From positions 1,780,816-1,844,815 of the forward strand of contig DS022282.1 in the NCBI GenBank assembly GCA_000153745.1: a stretch of DNA of 64,000 nucleotides, read 5' to 3'. The stretch is from Rhodobacterales bacterium HTCC2255. GTDB lineage: Bacteria > Pseudomonadota > Alphaproteobacteria > Rhodobacterales > Rhodobacteraceae. The notes below the pieces were generated by a model. That model did no database searches. It was not told the DNA's origin and saw nothing but the letters and a program-made list of their open reading frames with translations. Shown piece after piece: positions 6,877 through 16,610 of this stretch (its first letter is position 1; every line of letters begins with the position of its first letter). The position numbers and the translations under genes are program-made.

Positions 6877-8130
6877 ATGAAGTTAACAAAACGATATCTT
6901 TTAAAAACACTTTCAAAAGCTGCTGCAATTGTGTTGTTTTCGACAACGGCAACATTTTCTGTAGCTGATGGAATATCAGCAAAGCTTGATGCATGGTTGA
7001 TGGAGAATTCACTTGGATCTCACGCAACTGGCCAAGAAAATTGGGATGAAATTGTTGCTGCAGCTAAAGAAGAAGGTGAGGTATCTGTTTACACAGCTTC
7101 TGGAAGAATTGCAAAATTAGTTGACCATTTTGAAGCTCTTTACCCTGGAATAAAGCTAACAGTTTATGATCTTGGCTCAGTCAAAACGATTGAAAAAACG
7201 GTTCGTGAACAAGACGCAGGTATTTTTACAGCTGATGTTGTTACAACAGGCAATTCAGGTCAGGTGATGTATGAACTTTTAGGAAAAAATCGTATTTTTA
7301 ATTATGTGCCTTCGCATTATGTAGACCGAATTCCTTCGGAAAACCGTGATCCATTACTTATTAGAGTAAATGAAGCTATGGTTTTTTTCTATAATACGGA
7401 AGTTCATCCAGATGGTGCACCAATAAGCAATGTTTGGGAATTAACACAAGAAAAATATCGTGGGCGTGTGGGAATTAAAAATCCAATGTCTTCAGGATCT
7501 TCATTAATGGGTCTTGCAACATTAGTTCAAGAGCCAGAAGAAATGGCTGCTGCTTATAAGCGATTAACTGGTGAAGATATTGTGCTAAGTGATGGAGTCC
7601 CAGATGCTGGATACGAATTTGTAAAAAGAATGTTAGAAAACGATATAGTTATATATAAATCGGGATCTAAATTAGCTGATGCTGCGGGTAAAGCTGGGCA
7701 AGATGATGCATTAATTGCTATGGGAAATATGACCTATATTTCACGCAATGATTCTAAGGGAAACGTTAATGCAATCGTATCAAATTTGGATCCAGTTGCT
7801 AGGCTTGTATATCCTAACTTTATGTCAATTGGTGCTCATGCTCCAAACCCTAATGCCGCTAAAGTATTGATTGCTTATTTGCTAGGAAGTACTGACATAA
7901 ATCTTGATACAAAACTTGATAAGCCTTACATTGAGGGCGCAAGTTTTGACTTGCTTCAAGGTTTAGCTCCATATCATGATGCAGGATCAGTAAGTCCACG
8001 TAGTGACGTTCCATTACCTCAAGGTGGTGAAATTTGGGATGAAATGAAGGGCTGGAATGTATCTGCTAAATTTATGTGGGAACAAGGACCTAAATTGCGT
8101 GATTTTTGGATGATTTACTCAAGCCAATAA
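6877..8130 (+). CDS. ABC transporter substrate-binding protein, family 1 (iron/anion type)
   Basis: 417 residues. The signal peptide is long (residues 1-31, ending TFSVADG), after which comes the family-1 pattern WDEIVAAAKEEGEVSVYTASGR, KTVREQDAGIFTADVVTTG, AMVFFYNTEVHPDGAPISNVWELTQEKYRGRVGIKNP. This is the fold of AfuA/FbpA-like and ABC anion-binding proteins. The double tyrosine used by FbpA to hold Fe(III) is not evident, so iron is not assured; phosphonates, sugar phosphates or other anions are possible. A GGGAGAG ribosome site precedes the ATG. It heads a three-gene operon with an ATPase and a fused permease. Confidence 0.82.
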   Translation: MKLTKRYLLKTLSKAAAIVLFSTTATFSVADGISAKLDAWLMENSLGSHATGQENWDEIVAAAKEEGEVSVYTASGRIAKLVDHFEALYPGIKLTVYDLGSVKTIEKTVREQDAGIFTADVVTTGNSGQVMYELLGKNRIFNYVPSHYVDRIPSENRDPLLIRVNEAMVFFYNTEVHPDGAPISNVWELTQEKYRGRVGIKNPMSSGSSLMGLATLVQEPEEMAAAYKRLTGEDIVLSDGVPDAGYEFVKRMLENDIVIYKSGSKLADAAGKAGQDDALIAMGNMTYISRNDSKGNVNAIVSNLDPVARLVYPNFMSIGAHAPNPNAAKVLIAYLLGSTDINLDTKLDKPYIEGASFDLLQGLAPYHDAGSVSPRSDVPLPQGGEIWDEMKGWNVSAKFMWEQGPKLRDFWMIYSSQ

Positions 8131-8141
8131 AGGACGCTTAA

Positions 8142-9233
8142 ATGGGACAAATACTTCTCAATGGGATCGTAAAGTCCTATGGAAAAGAGGTCGTGGTTAA
8201 AAACCTCGACCTCACAGTTGAAACTGGAGAATTTTTAACAATTCTTGGACCATCAGGTTGCGGCAAAACTACGACACTTAGAATGGTGGCTGGTTTAGAA
8301 GAACCAGATCAAGGGATGATAAAGTTAGATGATAAGGTAGTTTTTTCACGAAATGATGGTGTAGTTGTTCCACCAGAGGCACGTCATCTTGGGCTGATAT
8401 TTCAGAGCTATGCTTTGTGGCCGCACATGACAGTTGCAAAAAATATTACTTTAGCTTTGAAAGAGCAAAAGATATCAAAAAGTGAAATTGCAGATAGATT
8501 AAAGAATGCTTTAGAAATGGTTCAGCTTACAGGATATGCTGAACGCTACCCTTCAGAACTTTCTGGTGGTCAACAACAAAGAGTTGCCGTTGCAAGATTG
8601 ATTGCATTAAGACCAAAAATTCTACTAATGGATGAGCCTCTTTCTAATTTGGATGCTAAATTACGAACTGAAATGCGTGCAAGCTTGAAACGTTTACATC
8701 GTGATCTTACCGCAACAACAGTTTATGTAACCCACGACCAAATAGAAGCCCTAACTTTGTCTGATCGAGTAATTATTATGAATGAAGGGCGGATCATGCA
8801 AGAAGGTTCACCATATGATATATATCATCATCCAGCTAATATTTTTGTGGCTGAGTTTATTGGTGATCCAGGCATAAATTTATTTGAAGGCAAAATTGAT
8901 AATGGGAAAATTAAGTGCAGTGATATTGAAATTCCGTTACCTGAAAATTTTGCAAAAAATAAGGGGCGTTTAATTGTAGGCGTAAGGCCAGAAAAAATTG
9001 AGGTATCCGAAACTAAAAAAAATGGATGGCAAGAAGTCGTAACAGGAATAATTCAACCCACAGGGGCTAATACAATAATAGAAGTAAAAGCTGGAGAAAC
9101 CCCCATTACGTTGCTCCAAAATGGTTTTATAACTCTACCTGAAAATTCAAAACTTTGGATTAATTTTGAGCATGATACATTAAGTTTCTTTGATCCTGAA
9201 ACGCAGGAAAACCTGCGTAATAATGTGGGTTGA
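8142..9233 (+). CDS. ABC transporter ATP-binding protein (FbpC/PotA type)
   Basis: 363 residues with Walker A GPSGCGKTT, Q-loop LIFQSYALWPHMT, signature LSGGQQQR, Walker B ILLMDEPLSNLDAK and H-loop VTHDQ. A C-terminal TOBE-like segment (about residues 275-360, GVRPEKIEVSE) is present, as expected of the CUT1/Fbp group. Begins 11 bases after the binding-protein gene and ends 4 bases before the permease start. It energises import of the ligand bound by the 6877 protein. Confidence 0.92.
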   Translation: MGQILLNGIVKSYGKEVVVKNLDLTVETGEFLTILGPSGCGKTTTLRMVAGLEEPDQGMIKLDDKVVFSRNDGVVVPPEARHLGLIFQSYALWPHMTVAKNITLALKEQKISKSEIADRLKNALEMVQLTGYAERYPSELSGGQQQRVAVARLIALRPKILLMDEPLSNLDAKLRTEMRASLKRLHRDLTATTVYVTHDQIEALTLSDRVIIMNEGRIMQEGSPYDIYHHPANIFVAEFIGDPGINLFEGKIDNGKIKCSDIEIPLPENFAKNKGRLIVGVRPEKIEVSETKKNGWQEVVTGIIQPTGANTIIEVKAGETPITLLQNGFITLPENSKLWINFEHDTLSFFDPETQENLRNNVG

Positions 9234-9237
9234 ATTT

Positions 9238-11076
9238 ATGGCTATTTCTGCAGGCAACAACAAACCTAAATTTTGGTCTATTCGTAATATTTTCTATCAA
9301 TCGTATAGACTAAAAAATAGGCCTGAACTGATCATTGGATTGGTAGCTCTTTGTTTTTTGAGTTTTGTGGTGTTAGTGCCTTTGTTGCAAATTATTAAAG
9401 ATGCCTTAACATTTCAAAGTTACGATCTTGCTTATGAGCCAGATGGTGTGGTTGGTGAATTTACTCTATTCCATTTAGATCGAGTATTTAATCAGCCTAT
9501 ATCTGCCGCGCTTTTCTACAAGCCACTTTTAAACAGTTTAAAAATGGGTTTTGCTGTAACGGTAATCGCATTATCGGTTGGGTTTTGTTTGGCTTGGCTC
9601 ATGGTAAGAACAAATGTGTATTTTAAGGGTATTTTTGGTGGAATGCTTGTAATACCTTATATGATGCCGTCTTGGGTTATGGCAATTGCTTGGCTCAGCT
9701 TATTCAAAAATGATCGTATAGGTGGCTCAGAAGGATTGCTTACATATTTAACTGGTGTCCAAGCTCCGGACTGGGTGGCATATGGGTTCTTCCCAATCGT
9801 GATAACTTTAGCATTACATTACTATGCATATGCTTATTTATTGATTTCTGGGGCCTTAGCTACTGTAGACAGTGAACTTGAAGAAGCTGGTGCCACTAGT
9901 GGTATGGGTAAATGGAAGCGGATCCGTGTAATCACTATGCCGTTGCTAATGCCAGCGATTGGGTCTGCAATTGTTTTAACATTTATTAGAATTCTTGGCA
10001 CATTTGGCACTCCTGCATTACTTGGATTACCTGTTCGTTTTTTCACATTTTCGACACAGATATATGCTTCAATAAATGCTAGAAACCAAGGCGATGCATT
10101 TGTGTTAGCATTAGTTTTGATAGTTTTGGCTATATCATTTATTTGGATTAACAGTCGTATTATTGGTGTGCGAAAGAGCTACGTAACAATGACTGGAAAA
10201 GGGTTTAGAAAGAGTGAAAGTGACCTTGGAAAGATGCGTTGGCCAGTTACAGTGTTACTTATTTTGTTCCTTTGTATAACAGTCGCTATGCCTTTGATTT
10301 TACTACTCTGGGAGTCTTTAACGCTTATCCCAGGAGATTATAGTTTATCAAATCTTACGACCTATTTCTGGAAAGGTCAGGGTGACGTAAGTCTCGCGTA
10401 TGGTGAGCCAGGAATAATTCACAATAAGGGCATACTTGGTGCATTGCTCAATTCTATTAAACTAGGATTTGCTGCTGCTATATTTAATGGAATTCTTGGA
10501 CTTTTAGTTGGTTATGCAGTTGTCCGGGGTCGAGGTGATAGATTGTCAAAATGGTTAGAATCGATTGCTTTTGCCCCATACATATTTCCATCTATAGCTC
10601 TTGGTGCGATTTATATTGGTATGTTCTCAACCAGTATAGGGCCAATACCTGCTTTATATGGAACGTTTACAATTTTGATTTTAATAACAGTTATTAAGAA
10701 TTTACCATTTACATCGAGAACAGGAATTGCAGCAATTTTGCAAATCCACCAATCACTAGAAGAGGCTGCGCGAGTTCAAGGAATTGGCTGGTTTAGACGA
10801 ATGCTGCGCATAATCATACCACTTTCAATGAGTGGCCTTGTGGCCGGTATGTTATTGACATTTATTACAGCCATGCGCGAATTATCTTTGATAATTTTGT
10901 TAATTTCGCCAGGCAATATGGTGCTAACAGGTTTAATTTTTAGTTATCAAGAACAAGACATGGCGCAACACTCAAGTGCGGTAACACTAGCCCTTGTGTT
11001 AATTATTATCACAATCAGTGTAATTGTTAGAGTAATGTCAAGAAGTGCAGGAGTAGGGCGCTTAAATGTTACTTGA
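9238..11076 (+). CDS. Fused two-domain ABC permease (FbpB/AfuB type)
   Basis: 612 residues from the ATG at 9238, just after the ATPase stop; the longer frame from 9190 would overlap that gene. There are two homologous halves of about six helices each. Each has an EAA-type loop: ELEEAGATSGMGKWKRIRVITMPLLMPAIG in the first half, and SLEEAARVQGIGWFRRMLRIIIPLSMSG in the second (split here only for description). One protein thus replaces the permease dimer. The last 15 bases overlap the tail of the convergent MFS gene. Confidence 0.9.
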   Translation: MAISAGNNKPKFWSIRNIFYQSYRLKNRPELIIGLVALCFLSFVVLVPLLQIIKDALTFQSYDLAYEPDGVVGEFTLFHLDRVFNQPISAALFYKPLLNSLKMGFAVTVIALSVGFCLAWLMVRTNVYFKGIFGGMLVIPYMMPSWVMAIAWLSLFKNDRIGGSEGLLTYLTGVQAPDWVAYGFFPIVITLALHYYAYAYLLISGALATVDSELEEAGATSGMGKWKRIRVITMPLLMPAIGSAIVLTFIRILGTFGTPALLGLPVRFFTFSTQIYASINARNQGDAFVLALVLIVLAISFIWINSRIIGVRKSYVTMTGKGFRKSESDLGKMRWPVTVLLILFLCITVAMPLILLLWESLTLIPGDYSLSNLTTYFWKGQGDVSLAYGEPGIIHNKGILGALLNSIKLGFAAAIFNGILGLLVGYAVVRGRGDRLSKWLESIAFAPYIFPSIALGAIYIGMFSTSIGPIPALYGTFTILILITVIKNLPFTSRTGIAAILQIHQSLEEAARVQGIGWFRRMLRIIIPLSMSGLVAGMLLTFITAMRELSLIILLISPGNMVLTGLIFSYQEQDMAQHSSAVTLALVLIIITISVIVRVMSRSAGVGRLNVT

Positions 11077-12357
11077 TTTCATATCGCTATTTTTTACAAA
11101 ATAGAAACTAGCTGCAGCGATAAAACAAGTTATTCCGGCAAATAAGAAAGAAGGGACATAGCTGCCGATAAAATCACGGCTAACACCTGCTCCAACAGTC
11201 ATTAATCCGGCTGCAACATGATGAGATGCAAATATCCAGCCAAAAATTGCAGGACCTATTTCTCTTCCAAATCTGCCGATGGTTAGTTTGACTGTAGGTG
11301 GAACAGTTGCAATAAAGTCTAATCCATAAATTATAGCAAATATTGTCAATGCAGCATATGAAGGGTCTGAGCTCACTAACCAAACCAAACTTACTCCACG
11401 AAATCCATAATAAATTGTAAGTAGCCATCGATTGTCATACCGATCAGCTAGCCACCCAGAGCCAGTAGTCCCTATAAGGTCAGCTACCCCTATTACAGCA
11501 AGAAGCCATGCTGCAGCTGCAAATGGTACACCTAGGTCTCCACAGAAGGGAACTATATGTGCTTGTGTTAAACCAAAACTAGATATGCCACATATCATAA
11601 ATGTGAGAGCTAAAATCCAAAATAATTTGGTCCTCATGCCAATGAAAAGTGCATTAAAAGATAAGACAACAAAATTTTCTTTGTAAGGCTCAGGTGCTAA
11701 GCCTACTTCTGTTTCACCAAGACGGGGAATGTTGATGTTTTCAGGCCTATCCCAAGCAAAAAGATAAAATAATATTATACTAATAACAGAACCAATGGTT
11801 GGAATAGCCATAGCGGCTCTCCAGCCATATAAATCACTTATTGTAGCGGCAAGGGGCATGAAAATTAAAGTTCCAGTGGCTGTAGCACCTGTCATCAACC
11901 CAATAACGAGGCCTTGCCTTTCGGAGAACCATCTTGAAGCAACTACAGAAGACAATTGCATAGCAGTCAAACCTGGGCCTATACCAAGTAAAATACCCAT
12001 ACCTAACCAAAGATGCCATTTCTCAGTTGTGAAAATTGAGATAATTAAGCCAATAATTAATACAAATCCTGACAATCCAACCATACGTCGTGGACCATAT
12101 TTTAGCATTAAGCCTCCGGCAAATGGTGCTGAGAGACCAAAGAGTGCCAACCTTAAACCTGTAGGGGCAGCTATTTCTCCAATTGACCAGCCAAGATCTT
12201 TTGACATTGGAACTATTAAAACACTAGGAACACCAACTGATGCTGTAGCAAATAGGGCAGAGAAAAAAGCCAAAGCAACCATAATCCATCCGTAATGGAT
12301 TTTATGCTTTGTGCAGAATATTAAAGCTGAGTTTCTTGTCCTCAAGCTTACATGCAT
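11062..12357 (-). CDS. MFS transporter
   Basis: 431 residues with twelve predicted helices. After HYGWIMVALAFFSALFATAS comes the first-half pattern LRLALFGLSAPFAGGLMLKYGPRRMV, typical of the oxalate/formate-antiporter-like and monocarboxylate branch. Its start overlaps the stop of the SbmA/BacA gene in TAATG, so the two are translationally coupled. Substrate unknown; the coupling to a peptide-uptake protein is the only hint. Confidence 0.87.
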   Translation of the reverse strand: MHVSLRTRNSALIFCTKHKIHYGWIMVALAFFSALFATASVGVPSVLIVPMSKDLGWSIGEIAAPTGLRLALFGLSAPFAGGLMLKYGPRRMVGLSGFVLIIGLIISIFTTEKWHLWLGMGILLGIGPGLTAMQLSSVVASRWFSERQGLVIGLMTGATATGTLIFMPLAATISDLYGWRAAMAIPTIGSVISIILFYLFAWDRPENINIPRLGETEVGLAPEPYKENFVVLSFNALFIGMRTKLFWILALTFMICGISSFGLTQAHIVPFCGDLGVPFAAAAWLLAVIGVADLIGTTGSGWLADRYDNRWLLTIYYGFRGVSLVWLVSSDPSYAALTIFAIIYGLDFIATVPPTVKLTIGRFGREIGPAIFGWIFASHHVAAGLMTVGAGVSRDFIGSYVPSFLFAGITCFIAAASFYFVKNSDMKSSNI

Positions 12358-13604
12358 TAAACTTCTTTCGACCCATCTTCGACAAAATCACGATCAATTT
12401 TTGGTAATGGCTGATCATTAATAGCTGCTTCAAAAGCTTTAAGTCGTTTGTAAATTGAAATTAGCTCTATAATGGTAGTCCATGAAGAAACTAGGAATTG
12501 AAATGAAGATGCTACCTGGCCAAAGGCTCTTAATATTTGGTTCATAATTCCAAGTGTAATTCGACCTGATACAATTGTTGGAATTAAAAATACATAAGCA
12601 ATTACATTATCTGCTTGTATGTACATGTACCTAAACAAATTAAAATATGTGTAGTGTAAATATATCCTAAAATAATTCTTTCTTACATTTGAAAATAAAT
12701 CCCTTAATGCAATTGGTTGTGCATTATCTTCATTATCTTCTCCCAACACTAATTCTTTACGAAACGCTGCTTCAACACGTTGGTTTCTAAACTCTAATCC
12801 AGGTAACTTAATACCTGCAAATAAAAGTATTAATGTTCCAAATATAGACCAAACAATTGATAGCGTTACTAACGGATATGGGATTGCACCTAAAATTGGT
12901 AGTGTTTCAACATGCACTGATAATGCTGCAAGAACTGGAAGAAATGCTATTAAAGTCATAATTGAATCCACAAAGGCAACTCCGAGTCCTTCCATTATAG
13001 CCGCAAATCTCATTGTATCTTCTTGAATACGTTGTGAAGCACCTTCAATATGTCTAACTTGTTTCCAACGAGACACGTAAAATTCGTTCATTGCTGTTCG
13101 CCAACGAAATATAAAATGAGATGTAAAAAATCTATTTGCGATTATGAATGCTATATACGGAAAAGCTATCGTGCAAAAAATTATAAAATGGCTATAAAGT
13201 TTAGAGACCGTGATCTCTCCAGTGCCGCCAAGAGCTGTTTGAATGTCATTATAAAACGGCCCATACCAAGCATTTATGATTACGGAAACTTGGACTGATG
13301 CATATGATAAATAAATTAATAATGCTGATCCTAAAATTGACCAATTTTGCCAAAAATGTGGATGATATCTTCGCCATGAATAATAAAAAATTAAAGTGCC
13401 AAAAAGATAAAATAAATCAAACCATAAAAACTCGGATGTTATAAAGTGACCCAAACCAATTACTTGCTCTTCTGTATTGAGGCTGAAGCCCAAAGAATTA
13501 CCTAGTGTTTCACCAATACTGTACCAAACAGTAATTAGGAATATTATCCATAATACTAATGAGCCAAAGAAAAGTTTCGGTTTTGGAAAAAAAGATTCAA
13601 ACAT
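12357..13604 (-). CDS. SbmA/BacA-like peptide transporter
   Basis: 415 residues, close to the roughly 410-420 of SbmA/BacA. The N-terminus (FFPKPKLFFGSLVLW), WYGPFYNDIQTAL, WRTAMNEFYVSRWKQVRHIEGASQRIQEDTMRF and the final segment are characteristic. SbmA/BacA are proton-driven inner-membrane dimers that import proline-rich peptides, microcins and B12-like compounds. There is no nucleotide-binding domain, so it is the ATPase-free SbmA form and not the fused ABC type. It is the first gene of a two-gene transcript with the MFS permease. Confidence 0.92.
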   Translation of the reverse strand: MFESFFPKPKLFFGSLVLWIIFLITVWYSIGETLGNSLGFSLNTEEQVIGLGHFITSEFLWFDLFYLFGTLIFYYSWRRYHPHFWQNWSILGSALLIYLSYASVQVSVIINAWYGPFYNDIQTALGGTGEITVSKLYSHFIIFCTIAFPYIAFIIANRFFTSHFIFRWRTAMNEFYVSRWKQVRHIEGASQRIQEDTMRFAAIMEGLGVAFVDSIMTLIAFLPVLAALSVHVETLPILGAIPYPLVTLSIVWSIFGTLILLFAGIKLPGLEFRNQRVEAAFRKELVLGEDNEDNAQPIALRDLFSNVRKNYFRIYLHYTYFNLFRYMYIQADNVIAYVFLIPTIVSGRITLGIMNQILRAFGQVASSFQFLVSSWTTIIELISIYKRLKAFEAAINDQPLPKIDRDFVEDGSKEV

Positions 13605-13713
13605 TTTGTATAGTACTCTATATGGGTGCCCGATTTGGTCGGATGAAATTGTTTTGCTTTGGATTTATGCAAAGCTATATGTTTTAATATGTTTCAATTG
13701 TGGAGTAAAATCA

Positions 13714-14133
13714 ATGTCAGAATGGTTATATCAAATTCGTATAAAAGTGACGGAAAATATATCTAATGATTTGAGAGATATGTACCAACAAAATTTATCA
13801 AAAAATTTAAAAAAAATAGCAGAATATCATAAGATGGTACTTGTCTGTACTTATGATGCATTTGAAGCATATTGTGTCGAAGCTGAGCAAAATGGTATTG
13901 ATGGATATGGATTATACCATTGGACTAAAGCAACAATTGAAGACCCATTAAAGAAGGCGAAGCATTTAAAATCATTTGCGTTTTATTTGGGTGAAGATCA
14001 AATTTACCCAAAAGAACTTGCAAGTTCTGTTCAAAATCAACTCAAAAAAATAAATAATAAAGAATTGTTGGAAATAAATCTTATAGATTCAAATCCTGCA
14101 AATAACCCACAGCCGCCAAAAATAAATTTATGA
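13714..14133 (+). CDS. Hypothetical cytosolic protein
   Basis: 139 residues; I do not recognise a family. The ATG at 13714 is 9 bases after GGAG, while the longer open frame overlaps the SbmA gene on the other strand and looks spurious. It is mostly helical, rich in Lys, Asn and Gln, starts MSEWLYQIRIKVTENISNDLR and has a Pro-rich tail (NPQPPKINL). No signal peptide or membrane segment. Convergent with the HlyD-like gene, 10 bases away. Confidence 0.55.
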   Translation: MSEWLYQIRIKVTENISNDLRDMYQQNLSKNLKKIAEYHKMVLVCTYDAFEAYCVEAEQNGIDGYGLYHWTKATIEDPLKKAKHLKSFAFYLGEDQIYPKELASSVQNQLKKINNKELLEINLIDSNPANNPQPPKINL

Positions 14134-14143
14134 TTAATTAGCT

Positions 14144-15082
14144 TTATTTAGCCTTGGGCAAAGTTTCGATTTCAACGGCTTCATTTAAGAACATTGAACG
14201 GGCACAATTGTCGTCTAAATCGATAGTTGTTTTAACATTCTGGTTTTCAAGGTTTGCTTCAGTTTCTACGCCTGAGAAAATCCCTGGACAAATTTGTCCG
14301 TTAACACGGATTACATTTACAGGGTTGTCGACAACCACGCCAACAGAGTCTGCAATAACAAGTTGATCAACGAATACAAAAGTTTCTACAATTTTAGCTT
14401 CGGGTGCATATATTTGTGCAGCTAAAGTTCCCCGAGAGACACAATCGCCCAGATTTGGATCAAAGTTAAGTAGCACTCCATCAAATGGTGCTCGCATAGT
14501 TAAATCATCAAGATCAAGCTCTTTTGATTGAACTTCAAGCTGACCGATTTCATGAGCTATAACTGCGCGCGATTTCTGTGAATTTACACGTACTAATGCC
14601 TCCTCAGCACGATCTACAGAAAATGTAGCATCTAATTTTTTGCGTTCAGCAGTTTCCAACATTGTTTCATTAACCAAGCCACGTTTAAATAATACATTGG
14701 TACGGTCAAATTCACGTTTTACAAAATCAAATTCTTCTTTTGAACGTGATAAATCTGCTTTTGCAACTGTGATAGAAAATTCACTTTCTTCAACAGCAGC
14801 TTTTAGATCTCCAGCACGCGCTTGTGCAGACTTTAGCGCAAGTAGACTTGTTCTATCGTCTAATTTGACTAAAACTTGATCTTTTTTTGCCAAACCAGAA
14901 TTCACAGCGTCTTGAGATACTTGAGTAATACAACCTTGAGCTTCGTATGATAAACCTGATTCATTTTCTGCAATGACTGTTCCTGCTAGATTTATTGATT
15001 GGAAGTTTTCCTGTGCAAACAAAGGACTTGAAAGAGCAATAAATGCTATACTTAATTTACTTACTATAAAGCGTTGGCTCAT
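14144..15082 (-). CDS. Periplasmic adaptor of HlyD/RND type, without partner
   Basis: 312 residues, with a signal peptide (about 1-23, SSPLFAQE) and GGGAGAG before the ATG. Biotin-lipoyl halves (LAGTVIAENESGLSYEAQGCI and MRAPFDGVLLN) flank a helical hairpin of about residues 75-185 rich in Glu/Lys/Ala, as in membrane-fusion proteins. No RND pump, ABC exporter or TolC gene is adjacent, so its partner is elsewhere or the protein works alone with a hypothetical companion. Similar stand-alone adaptors are seen in marine bacteria, but that is general knowledge and not visible here. Confidence 0.8.
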   Translation of the reverse strand: MSQRFIVSKLSIAFIALSSPLFAQENFQSINLAGTVIAENESGLSYEAQGCITQVSQDAVNSGLAKKDQVLVKLDDRTSLLALKSAQARAGDLKAAVEESEFSITVAKADLSRSKEEFDFVKREFDRTNVLFKRGLVNETMLETAERKKLDATFSVDRAEEALVRVNSQKSRAVIAHEIGQLEVQSKELDLDDLTMRAPFDGVLLNFDPNLGDCVSRGTLAAQIYAPEAKIVETFVFVDQLVIADSVGVVVDNPVNVIRVNGQICPGIFSGVETEANLENQNVKTTIDLDDNCARSMFLNEAVEIETLPKAK

Positions 15083-15298
15083 AAAAACTCTCCCAAAATA
15101 TATCTTATAAACTTGGTCTGAATTCGCAGAGAGTCAATAGCTGAGTTACGCTAATCATTGATCTAAAGTTCTAGGCTACTAATTTAATATTATATTTTAG
15201 CGTATGAATTGGTGTTGGGTAAATATTTTCAGAGGATAATTTTTTTCTTGATACCTATTCAATTATTCATCATTATGAATGTATTAGAAAAATTCTGG

Positions 15299-15335
15299 CT
15301 GATGCTGTGTTTTATTTTTTCTCCCACAGCATCAG
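15299..15335 (-). terminator. Probable terminator of the methanethiol-oxidase operon
   Basis: An 11-bp perfect stem (CTGATGCTGTG with CACAGCATCAG) with a 15-base loop lies 35 bases beyond the stop of the MFS gene. Read on the minus strand, the stem is followed within 5 bases by a run of five T. The first 5 loop bases are not structured. Confidence 0.6.
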
Positions 15336-15369
15336 TCATATAGACTATTCATTGTGTATTTATAAAACA

Positions 15370-16581
15370 TTACTTAAAAAGATGCACTTTAGATCGAGAA
15401 ACGCCTATCCACATGAATGCTGATGAAAAGGCAAAGAATATTGATATACCCACATATTGAATATTTAGAGAAATATCAAAATCTAATAACAATCCTGTGA
15501 TAGCAGGGCCGATTGCTGAGCCAAGTACCATTGCTGCTGCTGCAGCAGCTTTTATTGTGCCTAGGTATTTAGTGCCAAAAAATTCTGCCCAAAATGCATT
15601 GGGAAGTGTTGTATTAGCTCCTGACGTTATTCCTAAAAAGATAAACCCAATTAAAGCCATGAGCAAGGTATCGCCATATGCAAATAATAAAAAAGCAACA
15701 ATCATTGGTAACTGAAAAAATGGAATTAATTTAGCTGTTCCAAATTTATCTAATAAAACACCAGACAGTATCATCGTGGTAATTGCTACGCCCGTATAAA
15801 CTGGAAACATTGCAACTAAGTTAAAATGATCCCAACCTTTTATTTCAGAGAAATGAACCTGTAAGAAAAAGAAGGCTGTATTAAAGGCAGATTGGCCAAT
15901 AAATGCGGGCATCATAAACCAAAATAAAGGATGAATTAAAGTTTGCTTGCGGGTCCAGTGCCGATTGTTCATTCCAAAGGACTGGTCTTCAGCGTCAATA
16001 GATTGGGGACTTCGTTCCTGGCGTAAAAGCCAGATTAAAATTGGGATAGCGAATAGCGTTATTAAAGCTGCAATTATCCAAATTTCTTGCCAGGCAAAAT
16101 ATGCCAAAGCTGATACTAATAATATGGGAATTAATGCTTCACCGATTGAAAAGCCTAAGTTAGCAACAGAAAGTGCTTTTCCACGGTTGCTAACAAACCA
16201 ACGGGACATCGCAACTGCAGAAATGTGAGTGGACATTCCTTGCCCAGTTAATCTCAAGCAAAATATAACCAAAGGTAATAAAATTACTAATGGATTAAAC
16301 GCCATCAACAAACATGAGGTTGCAAGCGCAAAGAGCACTATTGGGCCAAGTTTTCGAACCCTCATTATGTCTGTAAGGCCACCTGCCCATATCATTACGA
16401 TTGCGGAAGCAAATGTACCGAACCCGTAAATTGATCCCCAATCTCCATGAGATAAATTAAAAGTATTTCGGATCTCGCCTGAAAATATTGAAATAAAATA
16501 TGTTTGTCCAAAACTTGATAAAAAAGTAAGTAATGCACCTGCAGTAAGCCATCTGAGATTATTTATTATGAAATTATACAT
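15370..16581 (-). CDS. MFS transporter of the methanethiol-oxidase operon
   Basis: 403 residues with twelve predicted helices; the N-terminal half holds LSHGDWGSIYGFGTFASAIV and MSRWFVSNRGKALSVANLGFS. These are typical of the oxalate/formate-like and small-organic-acid MFS branch. It is the last gene of the minus-strand run that starts with the SBP56-type protein at 18783, 29 bases after the CoA-binding gene, and a terminator follows. Its substrate may be a sulfur compound or a product of that pathway; this is inference from the operon. Confidence 0.82.
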   Translation of the reverse strand: MYNFIINNLRWLTAGALLTFLSSFGQTYFISIFSGEIRNTFNLSHGDWGSIYGFGTFASAIVMIWAGGLTDIMRVRKLGPIVLFALATSCLLMAFNPLVILLPLVIFCLRLTGQGMSTHISAVAMSRWFVSNRGKALSVANLGFSIGEALIPILLVSALAYFAWQEIWIIAALITLFAIPILIWLLRQERSPQSIDAEDQSFGMNNRHWTRKQTLIHPLFWFMMPAFIGQSAFNTAFFFLQVHFSEIKGWDHFNLVAMFPVYTGVAITTMILSGVLLDKFGTAKLIPFFQLPMIVAFLLFAYGDTLLMALIGFIFLGITSGANTTLPNAFWAEFFGTKYLGTIKAAAAAAMVLGSAIGPAITGLLLDFDISLNIQYVGISIFFAFSSAFMWIGVSRSKVHLFK

Positions 16582-16610
16582 GTTAACTTTTTATTAAGTG
16601 TAATTTAAAT

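Noticed and set aside
6877-11076. Firm call as a ferric-iron transporter
   Set aside because: The tandem tyrosines used by FbpA for iron are not evident, so the ligand was left open as iron or anion.
13477-13713. Upstream extension of the hypothetical gene at 13714
   Set aside because: It overlaps the SbmA gene on the other strand, and the ribosome site is at 13701-13705, just before the ATG at 13714.
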